40,893 nt of DNA from Flavobacterium sp. (GTDB lineage: Bacteria > Bacteroidota > Bacteroidia > Flavobacteriales > Flavobacteriaceae). The notes beneath the pieces were generated by a model. It made no database searches, had not been told where the DNA came from, and worked only from the letters and a program-made list of their open reading frames with translations. Shown piece by piece: positions 38,936 through 40,893 of the stretch; position 1 is the stretch's first letter; each line of letters opens with the position of its first letter. The position numbers were made by a program, and so were the translations under genes. The DNA lies in assembly GCF_025352015.1 (NCBI RefSeq), contig NZ_JANXUG010000061.1, positions 1 through 40,893 of the forward strand, written 5' to 3'.

Positions 38936-40885
38936 TTAAAATTCAAAATCATTAGTATCGTGGCTATCAATTACTTTAGTCCTTGCTTTTTGTTTTAAAA
39001 AAGATTGCGCAGCTCCAGAAATAGCTAAAGGGAAATTGCCAATTGTATCGGTTGAAGTCAATAAATTTCTGCGAAACATAAGATTTGTTAAGAATTTTTC
39101 TTGTTGTTTTGGTCCAAGTTTCAATCTATTATTTGCATCAAAACGATACATAAAACCTTTCGGATTTGGTATGATTGTTGCCAAAAACAAACATTCATTT
39201 ACATTCAAATCACCCGGCGGCTTTTGAAAGTAAAAATGAGATGCTTCGCTGATACCGTAAATGTTTGGTCCCCATTCGATGATGTTAAAATATACTTCGA
39301 GCATGCGTGTTTTGGTGCTGATATGATTGTTTTCTAAAATGTAAACCAAGAGGATTTCTTCAAGTTTTCTCGACAATGTTTTTTCACGCGTTAGGAAAAC
39401 ATTTTTTACCAATTGCATGCTGATGGTACTTGCGCCACGCGAGAATTTCTTGGTTTTGATATTTTTAGTTATCGATTCTTTAAAAGCTTCATTGATAAAA
39501 CCCCGATGTGTCATGAATGAGGGATCTTCGCTAGTCAAGACGCATTTTTGTAAAAATGGCGACATTTCGTTTAACGGTGTATAATTTTTATTCCCGAAAC
39601 CTACTAAAATTGGGCGTTGAAAAATACCCTTGTCATTAGCCCGATAAACAAATTCGCCATTGATTTTGTTTAAATTGGCTTCGCCATATTTAGTGATTTT
39701 TAAATTTTGAGGTTTAAGTTTGCTTTCAAAAATAAGGGCTTTTGGTTTGTGATTATTGAATTCGAAGTTAAGTACATAACTGAAATTTCCTTGTGCTTGC
39801 ATACCCTCAAAATGGCGAAATAATCCCATAGGCAAAGAGGAGATAAAATCTTGAGCTTTCATTTTTGGAATGTTCAATTGGAGCGCATAGACTTTGTCTT
39901 TCTCGTTGGTATAAGAAATGCGCATTAGACATTTTGTACTGTTCAAACATAACATTGATGTAGTATCAAGCGCCATAAAACGTTTGCCAACAATAAAATG
40001 ATAATCAAAACGAGCGTTTGTGACTACTACATCTTTCTCTGCAATTTTGGGATGGTTGACCATTAAATCTTGAATAGAGGAATACCCATCAATGTGCAAT
40101 ACGCCACTGTTCATCGCAATATTTTCTAAATTGAAGTGTATGGATTTTAAACCTGTTTTCAGGTTGAATTTTCTGTTCAAATACGGAATTCGAATCGCGT
40201 CACCTTGAGCGCTAAAAAATTGCAAATCGGCTTTTCTATATCGGGGATCAGCAAAACCGTTGATGCGCCATTGTTGTGAAAAATTATCAGACGTAACTAA
40301 AATAAGCGTGTTGAGTTTTTTATCGGCTAAAGCCAATTGATTAAAATTGAAATCAACTTTATTTCCTTGGTCGTTAATTTTGAAAGCAAAACCTTTCACG
40401 CTCATGTCTGTTGGAACTAAATCCATCATTTTTGAACTGATGCGATTTAAAAGTTGGGCATAATTAACTTGTTGATTTTTCTTATTGTCTTTTTTGGAAC
40501 GAAGAAACGCATCAAAATTGCTACCGTATTTGGTTTTTACCAATTGAATATAGCCTTTATTAATCTCTAGTTTTCCGAGTTGAATATCGCCCACTAAAAG
40601 TTTCCATAAACTGACACTCGTTTTCATTTCGTCAATACTAACCAAGGTATCAGCTTGATTTGGAACCAAATATATATGCTGAAATATTATTGTATTTAAC
40701 CCCTGAAACTGGGCATTTTTGATGGTAAAATGACATTGATAATCTTTATAAAGTGAAGTATCAATGCGATGGATAACTTTTTCTAAAATGGTATTTCTCA
40801 AAGCTAATAACAATACTATTCCCAATAGCGCTATGACGCCAGCTATTTTGAGAACTACTTTTGTTCTGTGTTTTGTTTTTTTCAT
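38936..40885 (-). CDS. Membrane-anchored AsmA-like / GT51 peptidoglycan transglycosylase
   Basis: A 649-residue protein anchored by one N-terminal helix (VLKIAGVIALLGIVLLLALR). Residues from about 40 to 410 form a beta-rich periplasmic region of the AsmA/DUF748 style. The C-terminal GT51 glycosyltransferase domain has the catalytic Glu453 in SEDPSFMTHRGF. It also has GASTISMQLVKN (484-495), RKLEEILLVYILE and VYFNIIEWGPNIYGI with Glu537. This domain polymerises lipid II into glycan strands. No penicillin-binding transpeptidase domain follows, so the protein is monofunctional. The usual QQ in the second motif is MQ. The whole frame is inside the window, with 8 nt left upstream, so its promoter is not visible. 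Confidence 0.92.
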   Translation of the reverse strand: MKKTKHRTKVVLKIAGVIALLGIVLLLALRNTILEKVIHRIDTSLYKDYQCHFTIKNAQFQGLNTIIFQHIYLVPNQADTLVSIDEMKTSVSLWKLLVGDIQLGKLEINKGYIQLVKTKYGSNFDAFLRSKKDNKKNQQVNYAQLLNRISSKMMDLVPTDMSVKGFAFKINDQGNKVDFNFNQLALADKKLNTLILVTSDNFSQQWRINGFADPRYRKADLQFFSAQGDAIRIPYLNRKFNLKTGLKSIHFNLENIAMNSGVLHIDGYSSIQDLMVNHPKIAEKDVVVTNARFDYHFIVGKRFMALDTTSMLCLNSTKCLMRISYTNEKDKVYALQLNIPKMKAQDFISSLPMGLFRHFEGMQAQGNFSYVLNFEFNNHKPKALIFESKLKPQNLKITKYGEANLNKINGEFVYRANDKGIFQRPILVGFGNKNYTPLNEMSPFLQKCVLTSEDPSFMTHRGFINEAFKESITKNIKTKKFSRGASTISMQLVKNVFLTREKTLSRKLEEILLVYILENNHISTKTRMLEVYFNIIEWGPNIYGISEASHFYFQKPPGDLNVNECLFLATIIPNPKGFMYRFDANNRLKLGPKQQEKFLTNLMFRRNLLTSTDTIGNFPLAISGAAQSFLKQKARTKVIDSHDTNDFEF

Positions 40886-40893
40886 TTTATTTT

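Overview
The window is AT-rich chromosomal DNA of a Bacteroidota bacterium, most likely a Flavobacterium or a close relative. The evidence is the Bacteroidota promoter signature (TTG about 17-23 nt upstream of TAnnTTTG, very clear before the cold-shock gene and nuoA), a secreted protein with a Por/type IX sorting domain, a fourteen-gene nuo operon with a short nuoG and unfused nuoC and nuoD, and the protein families present. I saw no rRNA, tRNA, CRISPR array, transposase or integrase gene.

Left end (1-1290): an accessory-looking stretch. An unidentified partial gene is followed by a DUF6155-like gene whose Asp codons are strongly GAC-biased (19 GAC, 5 GAT). It lies between related inverted sequence words and imperfect palindromes, which suggests an acquired cassette-like unit. 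Next come a retropepsin-like protein gene and a convergent TCR/Tet-type MFS exporter.

2955-7546 (minus): the 2-oxoglutarate dehydrogenase locus. odhA (E1) is followed by a DUF4160/DUF2442 pair and then odhB (E2), with a good terminator at the end. The DUF4160 gene starts on the stop codon of odhA (TAATG) and carries a one-base frameshift. Divergent from odhA are a small outer-membrane-barrel-like protein and two orphan small genes. 8866-10943 (minus): a short-chain polyprenyl diphosphate synthase, a polytopic membrane protein and a conserved small protein form an operon.

11031-17783 (plus): a TetR regulator with a probable operator, then a TolC-like channel, a lipoprotein adaptor and an RND permease, forming a complete tripartite efflux operon. 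17811-20770: a TlpA-like thiol-disulfide protein divergent from aspS. 20865-21187: a free-standing cold-shock gene with its own promoter and terminator.

21264-34601 (plus): the full complex I operon nuoA-nuoN behind one strong promoter. A frameshifted four-helix-bundle (S23/IVP-type) gene sits between nuoF and nuoG, flanked by 14-nt direct repeats. Short repeated DNA words also occupy the spacers before nuoB, nuoG and the RND permease gene. 34642-35738: an aldo/keto reductase, possibly a read-through passenger of nuo.

35756-40885 (minus): a secreted PQQ-type sugar dehydrogenase with a T9SS tail, a DUF4139 (MuiA-like) protein with an embedded TonB-box-like segment, and a membrane-anchored AsmA-like/GT51 transglycosylase fusion.

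Most of the window is housekeeping. I found no convincing new multi-gene system. The best leads are the cassette-like DUF6155 unit and the two frameshifted accessory genes lodged inside the odh and nuo operons. Both frameshifts could also be sequencing or assembly errors.
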